Under the pieces are notes generated by a model. The model did no database searches, had not been told where the DNA came from, and was given only the letters and a program-made list of their open reading frames with translations. DNA of 64,000 bases from Phycomyces nitens (lineage: Eukaryota > Mucoromycota > Mucoromycetes > Mucorales > Phycomycetaceae): NCBI GenBank assembly GCA_022702545.1, contig JAHRBC010000004.1, positions 2,542,001-2,606,000 of the forward strand. The letters are read 5' to 3'. Position numbers and translations under genes: made by a program. This document shows positions 1 to 10,365 of this stretch, in pieces; within the stretch, counting starts at the first letter, position 1; the number at the start of each line of letters is the position of its first letter.

Positions 1-248
1 ACCAAATTGCCAAATTGAGATTTTTTTTTCACCGGGTGTGATCATTTTTGATGCTGCGCTTTTTTGCGCTTTTTTTCAAAAAATAAATAAATCATTTTTA
101 AGACCAGTTTTATGTAATACATATCTTACAAATAAGGAAGGAAATTTTCCCATATTGTTTTTTTTGGAAGGTTTAAAAATGCTCCTTGATGCAACTGTTA
201 CACGATAATTGTCTTAACGATCTATCCCAAATAGGAAATAATATTTAG
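1..248. other. AT-rich flank without a gene
   Basis: No open frame or RNA gene is visible. The stretch is AT-rich with T and A runs. A stop codon at 246-248 closes the retrotransposon frame upstream, so the gag and protease parts of the element are not present here. Confidence 0.6.
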
Positions 249-2856
249 CTAAACCTTAGTCCTAAGGCGTTTAAAATCCCGACAGAAATGTCTTTGGGTG
301 TGATTGACACTGGAGACGCACAACCAATTATGAAAAGGCCGAATCATTTCATGTCGCATGCGGAAAGGGAGATGCTGAGAGGAGAGATCAAAGAGATGCT
401 GGACCACGGAATCATCATGCCTGCCACACACTTACCAGACAAGCAAGGAAATTGCGCGGGAGGATGGTCGTTCCCTGCGTTGTATGTTAGGAAAAAGGAC
501 GGAGAAAGGAGATTGTGTGTCCAATTCCAAGAACTGAACAAGGTGACCGTGAAAGATCCATGGCCCTTACCCCTCATCTCCGACGTACTGGACTCGTTCC
601 AAGGAGCGAAGTACTTTACCACGCTGGACTTATTAAAAGGCTTCAACCAAATTGCGGTCGCGGACGACACCATACCAAAACTAACCATGGCGACTCCGTG
701 GGGCAACTTCTCTTATAAAGCTATGCCATTCGGGATTGTCAATGGTCCAGCTACTTTCTCCAGAGCGATTTATCTAGCAATGGCCGAACTATAATCGTTT
801 GTGTCAACGTATATTGATGATCTAACAGTTTTCTCGGAATCCTGGGAAGAGCACTTACTTCACCTGAGAAGGGTCTTTGAAAAACTCAGAACAGTGAAGA
901 TGAAACTAAAGCCCAACAAGTGTTTCTTCGCCAAGCATGAAGTGGACATCTTAGGGTATACAGTATCAACAGAGGGAATAAGCCCACTGTCCAGCAAGAT
1001 CGATAAAATACAAGACTTCCCGACACCACGAAACAAGACCGATATCAGGGCCTTTGTTAACTTGTCAGGATATTATAGGCGACATGTACAAGCTTTTGGA
1101 GATTTAGCGAAACCATTGAATGCAGTTCTTAAGCACAAATCGCCTTTTCGATGGGAGCAGGATCAACAAGAGGCGTTCGACCTCCTCAAGCAAGCACTGC
1201 ACTCAGCACGTACCCTCAAATTCCCAGACCCCAAACAACCGTACATTCTTTACACTGATGCCTCAGAAGCGGGAAATGGGGCCGTTTTAACACAGAAGGA
1301 CATGGACATGGAAGGAGAAGAGAGACCTATATGCTTCCTCTCCAGACAAATGCAAGGGGCTGAGGTAAACTACCCCACCGTGGAGAAAGAACTATTGGCC
1401 GTCATTTATAGTTTCAAGAAACTACGAAAGTACATACTGGACAAGCCCTTTTGTTTATGCACGGACAACACCGCAGTCAGGTATCTCTTCCTGAAGGCCG
1501 AACCAAGTTCTAGACTGCAAAGATGGGTGATGGCCATCCAGGAGTTTCAATTCACCGTGAAACATATTACTGGTAAGAGCAATGTGGTTGCAGACGTCCT
1601 ATCTCGTTATCCCAGTGCAAGTGAAAAGGGAGACACTGAAGAGGATCCATTCAAGGGACTTTATCCGGCCTGGCGCATGGAGGACAGAGAAGAAGAATAT
1701 GAGGCTCCTTTGGAGACCATTAAGAATTATCTCACGACTCAAGATCAAAACACAGCAGGAAGAATCAAAGAGATCAGTAGAAACTGTGTATTCCAGCAAG
1801 GAAGGCTGGTAAGGATAGTACAAGACCGTAGGGTGCTGATTCCCCTACCATCGGAGCGGAAGCAAGTGCTCAAGGAAGTACACGAAGGGCACGGACATTT
1901 CGGTCAGGAGGCAACGTGGGCCAGGTTCTTTCTACACTACTGGTGGCCGAAAGCTTATCAGACCGTGAAAGACTACGTACAGCAGTGCGAGGAATGTCAA
2001 TACTTCAATCTAGCCAACGTAGAGAGGCGGAAGCCACAAGAGATACCGGTCAACCACATTTTTGAAAGGTGGGGACTGGACTATGTTGGGCCGTTACCAG
2101 AATCCGAAGGAGGGAACCGCTATATAATAGTAGCCATGCAATATTTCACTAAATGGCCGGTAGCCAGGGCAGTGCACCGGGCAACTGCCGGACAAGCCGC
2201 GATTTTCCTATACGAGGAAATTTTTAGTCAGTTTGGACCACCTAAAGAGCTGTTGACTGATGGAGGGAAGCATTTCGACAACGAACTGGTGGATCAGTTT
2301 CTCAAGGTAGTGCAATCGAAACATATCTATGCCACACCATACCATCCGCAAACCAATGGGTTAGTCGAGAAGTTCAATGGAACTCTGGTGAACAGTATCA
2401 AGAAACTAGCGAGACTGGAGCCCCAGAAATGGGATCATTACTTGCCGCAAGTCCTGTACTCCTATAGGACCAAAGCCCACGCCACGTTGGGCATATCGCC
2501 CTTCGAACTTATGTTCGGCACTGCCCCGCGTCACCCACTGGATGATCTGCTACAGAGACTTGGGAGGGAAATGGGAAGTGAACGACTAGTACACCTCAGA
2601 GAAGGACGATGGGAGGATGAAGAGCGGAAGAAGGATAATTCACGAGGAAATACTCTCCGTCAGGACTTAGGACCAGGCATCTTCCAAGAAGAATTTTCAG
2701 AAAAGACACAAGCTGGACACCACGTACAAGACCAAGGTGTGGAAGGTCCTGGCCGCGTTTGAAAACGGCACCTACGTGTTGGTCGATGCTAAAGGAAATA
2801 CGGCCAAGCGTAGAGTAAATGGAGCCACGCTTCGTTTATTCCATCCAAGGAAGTAA
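249..2856 (+). pseudogene. Decayed Ty3/gypsy retrotransposon pol (RT, RNase H, integrase)
   Basis: This is the pol region of a Ty3/gypsy LTR retrotransposon. Reverse transcriptase runs from about 288 to 1150 (motif YIDDL near 810-824). RNase H follows (TDAS near 1254-1265). The integrase has an HHCC zinc finger near 1880-2005 and D,D-35-E landmarks near 2080, 2260 and 2362. Two kinds of damage are visible. An in-frame TAA at 792-794 lies just before YIDDL. The frame also shifts between about 2600 and 2640, with a TAG at 2665-2667, so the integrase tail continues in another frame to a stop at 2854-2856. Gag and protease are absent, so the copy is 5'-truncated. Codon and base composition are visibly less AT-rich than the flanks, as expected for a mobile element. 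It is almost certainly inactive. Confidence 0.95.
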
Positions 2857-2868
2857 CTCACGCTGTGG

Positions 2869-3055
2869 GATGGGCAGGGGAGTCTGTGATGAGGGTAAAG
2901 CCCCAGTCATATGATTAGGAGGAGACGATTTGTCTCATTACCAGTAGCCCGTGAAATACCCCCACAAAGACATTCAATAAACAACAGTCTTCTTTCCATT
3001 ATAATATTGCGTATCAACTATACCATTTATTCTACTGATTGGTTTACGGATGTCT
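2869..3055 (+). mobile_element. Possible polypurine tract and 3' LTR remnant of the gypsy element
   Basis: Right after the pol stop comes a purine-rich run (about 2869-2882), then a TG start at about 2885, which is where a 3' LTR would begin. An AATAAA-like motif lies near 2976. No matching 5' LTR is in the window, so the 3' limit cannot be set. The call rests on position only. Confidence 0.35.
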
Positions 3056-3131
3056 TGAACAATACCGTATTACTGGACATCTATTTGAAACAAATTTCAA
3101 GACGTAATATGTTCTTCCTTGAATCTGCGGC

Positions 3132-3153
3132 AATTTGAAACATGTTTCAAATT
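3132..3153. repeat. Perfect 22-bp palindrome
   Basis: The 22 bases from 3132 to 3153 read the same on both strands (AATTTGAAACA and its complement). A shorter imperfect relative lies at about 3084-3099. It sits between the retroelement and the MITE-like element and could be a transposon terminus or chance in AT-rich DNA. Confidence 0.6.
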
Positions 3154-3274
3154 ACTCTTTTATCTCATATTTATCAACCACCTTTTTCAAAATTGTTTTT
3201 ATTTGAAGCCCATTGTTCATATTGATTCTGCGACTCAATTAGCAAAAAATATATGTCTCAAATCAATTAAACAA

Positions 3275-3598
3275 TAGGCCTGGTCAACCGTAAAATATCA
3301 CGCTTTGTTCAATTTTTTTAATAAGCATCATTGGATATGTTTGTCAAAAAGTCTCAAAAAATATTTGAATAAAACGTAAAAATTTGAACATGAAAAATCC
3401 TGTTCAAATCATGCAAGAAAAAAATTATTTCTTTCTAATAGGTTATCCATGCAAAAACAACATTCTGATACGTCCCAATGTGGAACAAAAGGTAGTTAAC
3501 CACCGCTTTTGCGCTCACAATTGGCAATGCTATCATACTATCATTAGCTAACCAAAAAAAATGAACAAAGCGCAGTATTTTACAGTTGACCAGGCCTA
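3275..3598. mobile_element. 324-bp MITE-like element with ~44-bp terminal inverted repeats
   Basis: The ends are inverted copies starting TAGGCCTGGTCAAC on the left and GTTGACCAGGCCTA on the right. Similarity extends about 44 bp inward with a few mismatches. There is no coding capacity. This is the shape of a miniature inverted-repeat transposable element. Unusually, the element is flanked by a 34-bp identical direct repeat (3243-3276 and 3602-3635), much longer than a normal target-site duplication. Confidence 0.75.
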
Positions 3599-3661
3599 AT
3601 ACAAAAAATATATGTCTCAAATCAATTAAACAATACAAAAAAAAATGTCTCAAATCAATTT

Positions 3662-3986
3662 GATCTTTTTTTTGATCGGGGGTGGTCAGACGTAAATCAA
3701 TGTGACTGGCAATTACAATTTTGATTTTAGTTTTGATCTTTAACGTCTGACCACCCCTAAATGATTATTCTTTTCGTTCTCATGGGTGGCCTATATGCCT
3801 ACAGGCGCCAGGCCTTGCCACACCCGCAAAATAAACAAAATACTTTTACCTGACCACCTCTAATATCCCTCAATCCTATTTCGTTTATTAGGGGTGGTCA
3901 GACGTTAAAGATCAAAACTAAAATCAAAATTGTAATTGCCAGTCACATTGATTTACGTCTGACCACCCCCGATCAAAAAAAAGATC
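3662..3986. repeat. Perfect 99-bp inverted repeat with 127-bp spacer
   Basis: Arm 3662-3760 is the exact reverse complement of arm 3888-3986 by my reading. Each arm itself begins and ends with a short inverted motif (GGGGTGGTCAGACGT and its complement), so each arm looks like a tiny element in its own right. The spacer 3761-3887 contains a segment related to 27.84-27.95 kb. Perfect arms imply recent formation or gene conversion. Transcripts through it would form a long hairpin. Confidence 0.85.
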
Positions 3987-3988
3987 GA

Positions 3989-4222
3989 ATTTTTGTGTTC
4001 TATCATAGTTTCAGTTATATATTGTCTTTTTTAAAACCACGCACCACTCAGAGAAAGATGATACATTTTTTGATCATTTCAAAAATTTTGATCCTTGAAT
4101 TTGAGGATCAAATTTTCTGGTTTGATCAAAAAGTGATCAAAGTGCTTTACCCAATCAAATTGGAAAAAAATGATTACGTAAATTGATTTTAGTTTTGTTC
4201 ATATACGTTTGACCACCCCTAT
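3989..4222 (+). repeat. 234-bp direct repeat, copy 1
   Basis: Almost identical to 4399-4632; only a handful of substitutions are visible. It ends with GACCACCCCTAT, the same end motif as the 99-bp inverted repeat, so both probably belong to one non-autonomous element family with a GGGGTGGTCA terminus. No gene is evident. Confidence 0.85.
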
Positions 4223-4398
4223 TATAAGGGATATTGGTTTCGGGATTAAAGATGATAATTAATTAAAGCTAGTGGTACTACAAAAACTGGTCGATTTCAT
4301 GTGAGGGAATGTGGTAAATATTTGATCATCAGTAGACCCAAATTGATGTTAAAATGGGTTTTTGATTTATAGTGGAGATGATAATAACGTGTTATATA

Positions 4399-4632
4399 AT
4401 TTTTGTGTTCTATCATATTTTCAATCATATATTGTCTTTTTTAAAACCACGCACCACTCAGAGAAAGATGATACATTTTTTGATCATTTCAAAAATTTTG
4501 ATCCTTGAATTTGAGGATCAAATTTTCTGGTTTGATCAAAAAGTGATCAAAGTGCTTTACCCAATCAAATCGGAGAAAAATGATTACGTAAATTGATTTT
4601 AGTTTTGTTCATATACGTCTGACCACCCCTAT
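4399..4632 (+). repeat. 234-bp direct repeat, copy 2
   Basis: Second copy of the repeat at 3989-4222, separated from it by 176 bp of unrelated AT-rich sequence. It shares the GACCACCCCTAT end. Spacing and similarity fit two insertions of one element or an unequal duplication. Confidence 0.85.
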
Positions 4633-4752
4633 TTTATACTACTTTACATTCTCCACTAATCATATAAATACTTCTTGCAATTCAAATAATAAACGATACT
4701 CAATTATCTTTGTTTCTACCCTACTCTTCCTATCCTCTTTGACTTTGGCCTT

Positions 4753-4860
4753 CTTGTCTCTTGTTCTGCCCTGTCCTGCCTTGTCCTGCCCTGTCCTGTG
4801 AAAAGAACCTAGCACATTTCCTTGTCTGCCTTTCCCTTGTCCCGCCTTGTCCAACTCTTA
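4753..4860 (+). repeat. CCTGTCCTG-type pyrimidine-rich tandem repeat
   Basis: Degenerate tandem CCTGTCCTGC/CCTTGTCCTG units run just upstream of, and partly into, the nuclease-like frame. They may be 5'-UTR or intron pyrimidine tract, and they make the start of the next gene hard to place. Confidence 0.55.
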
Positions 4861-5877
4861 CAACTGGGTACGGATCGAATTAGCAAACTCGTGGCTAAGA
4901 ATCAGTTTAGCATCGACTTGATTACCACCTCGCTTTTGGACGTTCCTCCAGGCACCTACAAGACCGGTGACAGTATGTTCATCGATGGTACAGAGTGCGA
5001 CGTCCTCTATTTGCCTCGTTCAGCAGATCTTGTTGCTTTACCCCCTGTAATAGTTGAAATACAACACACAGTGACACGGGAGTTTATGTGCAGAGCCGTT
5101 CAATACTGCCTGAACGTCTACAAGCGTTTCCACACCTTCCCGATCCTATTCATAGTATGTATCTCAAAAGTAGAATCGAAAGTCCTCAGGGATCTCTTCA
5201 AACATACCCAAAACAAGTCTTACCTCCTGGAAACACCTTGCTGCCATTTTGCAACTAATTGTTTCATGCTGACAAAAGAGAGTATCGATCCTTTTGTCGA
5301 CAATAATGATAGCAGTGCATTGAACCCTTTGGTTGCCTTTGCGCATTTTTTGATGTCTGGTCAGCAAAGCATCATCAGCATTGACCGATGGGACGACCCA
5401 ACCATCAAAAAGCTGTACTTGGTCGCTACGGAAATGGTCAAAAATGACATGAAGACGGAGAATGACAAAGTGGAAGCCTTGCGAACAATTTGTCAAGCAA
5501 CACAAAGCCAATTTGAGAAAATCTTGTTGACCGTTCGTGACAACCCCAACCAAGCGCAAAGATACGCAGATGCAGGGCGACACTACAGCGCGAGCCTCGA
5601 AAGGAAGTACGACAATATGAAACAAGAAGCAAGCAACACACCACCAGAAGCAACAACACCAATGGAGCTTCCAAAAGACTTTGATGGTGCTTCTTGTTCC
5701 AAAAATTCAAAAAACAAAGAGCTGATTGCATTTGTCAATACTTGGAAACAGAGTAAAAAAGGTCGCATAAATTGGTCTGCCTGTTGGGAAGAAGGAAGGA
5801 AGAAGGGCCTGTTCATAGAGTACTCAAATAGCCATAGTTTGAAGAATACATACCACAAAATAAAAGATAATTCCTAA
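4813..5877 (+). CDS. Putative PD-(D/E)XK-like nuclease with SANT/Myb-like C-terminus
   Basis: The frame is open from 4813 to the TAA at 5875-5877 (about 350 residues), but the first ATG in it is at 4975. That would remove sequence that looks like domain, so the true start probably lies in an upstream exon or the 5' end is lost. The N-terminal half has an Asp followed by an ExQ strand (TECDVLYLP ... VIVEIQ), the spacing of a PD-(D/E)XK nuclease core with Gln in place of Lys, as in Rpn/transposase-associated nuclease families. The C-terminus (about residues 295-350, around WKQSKKGRINWSACW) resembles a SANT/Myb DNA-binding fold. I recall similar lineage-expanded proteins in Mucoromycota and infer a link to mobile DNA, which the MITE nest just upstream supports. 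No function is proven. Confidence 0.6.
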   Translation, partial: HISLSAFPLSRLVQLLQLGTDRISKLVAKNQFSIDLITTSLLDVPPGTYKTGDSMFIDGTECDVLYLPRSADLVALPPVIVEIQHTVTREFMCRAVQYCLNVYKRFHTFPILFIVCISKVESKVLRDLFKHTQNKSYLLETPCCHFATNCFMLTKESIDPFVDNNDSSALNPLVAFAHFLMSGQQSIISIDRWDDPTIKKLYLVATEMVKNDMKTENDKVEALRTICQATQSQFEKILLTVRDNPNQAQRYADAGRHYSASLERKYDNMKQEASNTPPEATTPMELPKDFDGASCSKNSKNKELIAFVNTWKQSKKGRINWSACWEEGRKKGLFIEYSNSHSLKNTYHKIKDNS

Positions 5878-8800
5878 TCTTTATCAGCACCGTTAATATA
5901 AAAACTTAACATCCTTAAAATAAAAAATTTAACAAAAAGTCTTGGCGTTTTAAAGATTTGCTAGTAAGAGACGGTTACATAGCGGAGATAATAATTATAT
6001 TTTCCAGGTTTGTCGGATGTTAAATATCATTTTTTTACATGCGGAGTTTTATCAAACGAAATTGAAACAAATTGGACAAAAGTCGATAGTTAAAGCCAAA
6101 TGCACCATATTTGCTGTCCAACAGTTGCAACATTTTATTTCACCAGGTGAGTTTCTTGATGTACGCTAATTATTATTTGATAGTCTACTTTTTCGACTGC
6201 CTGTATATAAAGTTGAAAATGTCCTTTCTCACCAAGTAAGTTTGTTCATGAGAGTGGGTATATTGTTGGAAATTAACTGGTGGGAGTAGTTGTTGGTCAA
6301 AGTAAAGCCTAGGGTTCATCTCCAATGAGACCTGTAACCAACTATGTTTGTCAAGAGCAGAGAAGAAACAGGTTGAGATTTTAAGATTGGTCTATTTAAT
6401 AAAGAAGTTGCTTGCTTGGAACTTTAGTTATCTGGCTTCAAGGGCATTTGAATTATTAATACTAGATAATGTCCATTAGAATAGTTAGTTGTTGGTTCTA
6501 AAGAGCAATAGCCGGATCTGAGCCTGATTGGTCAACTTTGCCTTTAGTTGGATGTTCCTTGGACCTCTCTTTAAGAAACTTGAATAGACTTGCATATATT
6601 CATCTTGAGAGTACTAAAGTCTGATTTATACTTTAAAAGTGCAAAATCAGCCTTTTGGGATTGTCAAAAAAAAAAGAAAAGTCATTGTAGATTAAACTTT
6701 TTTTTTCAAACCTCTCAATATTAAGGTAGTTGGTTATTTAACTAATGTTAGTAACAATTATTCCAAAATATTTATCATAGTCTTGACTCTATAATTCATG
6801 TTAACAACAAGAGGATCCAATACCTTGAGGTCTCAAATATTGGCTATTTATCTCTTGAAGATTAATCTTTAGAGAATTCCAAAGGCGAGTGATTGGGTTG
6901 AATTGAAACTTTGGGATATCCAATAGTCCAATTGCTGAATCTCCTAGCAATTTTCTCCACCATGTAACCTGTAGACCAATATTCAGGTTGGCTCCATCTT
7001 TTTTTGGAATATGAACATGATGTTATGCTCCTCATTTATATCCTGGTGTCAGGGATCAAAATCCTTGAGCAAACAGCTGCCATGTGTATTTTAGTTAACC
7101 AACTCTTCAATAAACCACAAAGGTACAAATCCACTGAGCCAAAAACAGGCGTGTACCATCTCAGAGCCCTTTTATATATATGTATATAATTTTGGGCTGT
7201 AAGAGCATGTATCTCCTAATACATTTGTCCAGACTCAAAGGTTACAAACGAGACAGAGCCATTTTTTTTAGGAATACATACTCGTTTAATTATGGGATCC
7301 TACTCTAGCCTTCAATGATAAGGTTGGAACCAACTCTATCCCAACCCAACTGATTCTTCTTTTTCTTATGAATTAGATTTGGCATTGCTAGTGTATATAA
7401 CATTTGAGTTGCTTTAATCTTAAAAAATATCTGGTAGTCGGGTGCCTATAGCAAATAGCACTTGCAGCCAGCAAATTGGCTTGATGATATGAGTATCTTT
7501 CGATAATATTATACCTCACACTCGAAAGAATTGTACCATTTGCGACACCAAGTCTTTTTTTCTTCTCGAATCCAATGTTTGCTGTTGCTATTAATCGTTG
7601 TCTATGGAATATTTATGTATTATTAATTGTGATATGGCTGGCATTAGAGAGCCAAATAATACCCCCACGCTCAAACTCAGACAACCTACGTCCAAGGGAT
7701 GGGCGTGTGTTTCGTTTATTTTTTAATAAATTCTTGGCTTACAAGAAAACACTCTGAAAAGAATCACAAAAAAGGTTTAATTTTTGGCAAAGTAGCAATT
7801 ATACTTTTCATATCATGTAAGACAATGTATTTGAATTCCTACCATACAATCTAGTGAGCCTGATATTCCTAATCGATTATAATCCAATCATATAAAAAGA
7901 GAAAGAGATATTCAGCCTCTTTATCTCCATTTCTGGTACTATGCAACAGCATGAATCTCTTTTGGCATTAATACCCAATACATTATTACATTTATATATA
8001 TATATATATATATTGTGAGGGGGTGGAGCAGGGTGCCCTTTATATATAAATTAAATAAATAGACCAACTTTTCTTTGGATTTTGGTTGTTACTCCTGTAG
8101 ATAACGCAAGAATCATGGTTATTGTTCTTCTTGTTGGTTAATTGGAATTTATTAACCCTTTGTTTTTGGGCACTCTTATTTACAATTCCATCATACCAGT
8201 AATTCTGTTTTTATTAAATTTTAAGAATACATTTATATTGAACTCCAAGCAGAAAACAGTTTGGAAGTTATTATAATTATCAACAATAATTTATGCTTGA
8301 TGCGTTTAGTGTTCTTAAAATTCTCAAACCATCTTCCCTTGACATTCTCAACGGTTCATCACCAACTTTTTGTCTCTCCTTTTATATTCCATGATATTCT
8401 TTACATAAATTACCAGGTCTAATGCCACAAGCTGCCCAAGGTTATTTTATAATCACACAAAGAGCAATAAATGATGCTTTAAAGATCATTCCAAGGCATG
8501 ATGTATTTCATTTGCATATAAAAGCATATTTCTGCGATCAATTCAGAGCCAGGACAGATTTATAATAATAAACGGTTTAAATATGTCTATATTCTCACAT
8601 ATATCGCTTTAATCACTTGAGATCTCCCTTTGTTCAACGCCAAGACTACTTTTTTCTTTTTTGCTTTGCTTGGAAAGTATATTTATCTGCGATTAAAGAT
8701 CCACACAGAAAATCAATGTATTTGCCCCTCTTTTTTCTAAAGAAGAAGAAGAATAAAACCTTGGCACAATTGATCATTAGAAATATATACATATTGTATT

Positions 8801-9127
8801 TAATTGTCTTTCAGCTTGTACCGACTATTGCCCACAAAAAAGATACGTGTTTTATTATTTTTATTTCTAAAAAAAAAAGTTGGCCAACAGGGTGAGAATT
8901 CCTTGTACTCCCAAAGTACTAAACTGTTTGACCATGGAAATGTGCTGTTAAAAATCCAATTGTTTGCGGTATTCCTGTTACATGTTTTATTGCACATTTT
9001 CTGAAAGGGCAATTTTTATTTTGGCCATGAATTGTGGTGTAAATAACTCTCAAATCAAATTTGATACATTGATAACTTGTCAAAAAATATAAACTCCTTG
9101 TAATCTTCCATTTACACACCTAATCTG
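5878..9127. other. 3.2-kb AT-rich intergenic region
   Basis: Only short frames without family resemblance or plausible splicing are present. A TA microsatellite lies at 7993-8013. Stretches around 6240-7300 are of ordinary complexity but contain stops in all frames. I see no RNA gene. Confidence 0.6.
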
Positions 9128-9913
9128 ATGGACATTGGAATCGAGGTTGGAATGCGTCCATCCCGTCAACGGCGCCATTTGCCAACTGCCATTAAAGATG
9201 TCTTGAGTCCTGGAAACATGCGTTCTGAAAAGGGTCATTCCAACATTGCAAACCAGCCTAAAGAATACCTGGAAACCGAGGTGGCTAAAGAATCGTCTAG
9301 TCGGCTCACCAGTTCTGTACGGAGACGACGCAAATTACGTGATAATAGACTTGTCAGTGTACGCGATAGACAGGAGACTGTGGGCGGTATTGCAAGGCCA
9401 ACGAGTAAGCGGTGGATCTTTGTGATTGGATCTTTGCTATGGCTTGTGTTTGTGGGAGTGAGAGTGTATGATGGGTATCAGAATCATGACTATAGTCAGA
9501 TTAGTCTTGTGCGTTTCTTGTCTAGACAACTGGTACCTTTCAGGTGAGTTTGTATAGATTAGTTTTGAATAAACAAGGAGCTGGCAACTGGTTTTCATCA
9601 CGTAGTAAAGAGATCATCTGGAAGTTCTTGTTTGGAATTAAACTGTTCTGGCGCACTCCTTTATTGTTGCTCGGAGTCTATATTGCTCAAGACATTGCTT
9701 CTTGGGTTAATTGTCCATCAAGGAGACCAAAGAAGAAGAAGAAGAAGAAGAAGAAGAAGAAGAAAAGAGTGTCACCCAATGACGAAGCCCACCACCACGC
9801 TTCTGACGCATTGGTCCAAGATCGCTTTCTGTTTTTGTTCTTGTAGGCTGAGTTTGGCAGAACAATATAGCTATCCTTACGAACCCACGGTCCATCTTGT
9901 TCGTTCATGGTGA
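9128..9913 (+). CDS. Small single-pass membrane protein of unknown function (two exons)
   Basis: Proposed exons are 9128-9543 and 9847-9913, giving 160 residues. The N-terminal ~95 residues are basic and polar (several Arg/Lys clusters such as RRRRK). One membrane segment follows (around WIFVIGSLLWLVFVGVRVY), then a short tail ending near YSYPYEPTVHLVRSW. The donor AG|GTGAGT is strong, and the acceptor follows a T-rich run (TTGTTCTTGTAG). The 303-nt intron is long for this genome and contains an AAG microsatellite. An alternative acceptor near 9605 would instead give a second hydrophobic stretch followed by a poly-lysine tail, so the C-terminus is not settled. I do not recognise the family. 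Confidence 0.55.
9730..9766 (+). repeat. AAG microsatellite
   Basis: About twelve AAG units. It is intronic in the preferred model of the 9128-9913 gene, but would encode a poly-lysine run in the alternative one. Confidence 0.85.
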
Positions 9914-10365
9914 ATTATGATTACCAAATAACCAATAACTGGAATTGGGTGCTTTGATGTATAATTCAAAAGACACCAAAGAAAAGAAAGAAAAAAAGGA
10001 CTAGGATCTTCAATGGGATTCGTGAGCATAAGCACGGAGGATAGCCATTTTCCCATTGTTGAGCCCTGGACGCATAAAGTTTCCCAATAACTCCCCTTGT
10101 TTTTTTGCGACTACATGACATACGCAAACGAAAGCCTTGAGAGTACAAGTCCCCTTTTTATCTTACAAACCTCACTACACATATCTTCAAAGATAAATAT
10201 CTCTTTCTTTCCTATATCTCTTTCTTTCTTACATCTTTTTCTTTCTCTTCTTTTTCTTTTTGGTTCTTTGGCGTGTATATTAGTAATAGGTTGCGAAGGC
10301 TAAAGCTTTCTTTCTTATGCATACTACCAAGCCAACCCTCCAGCCAAGCTATTCCGTTTGACATC

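Noticed and set aside
3241..4640. CRISPR-like array in the repeat cluster
   Set aside because: The repeats are long, inverted or duplicated units without regular spacers, and the genome is eukaryotic.
9632..9913. Poly-arginine frame through the AAG array as a separate gene
   Set aside because: Its only natural part is the last 22 codons, which are better explained as exon 2 of the 9128 gene.
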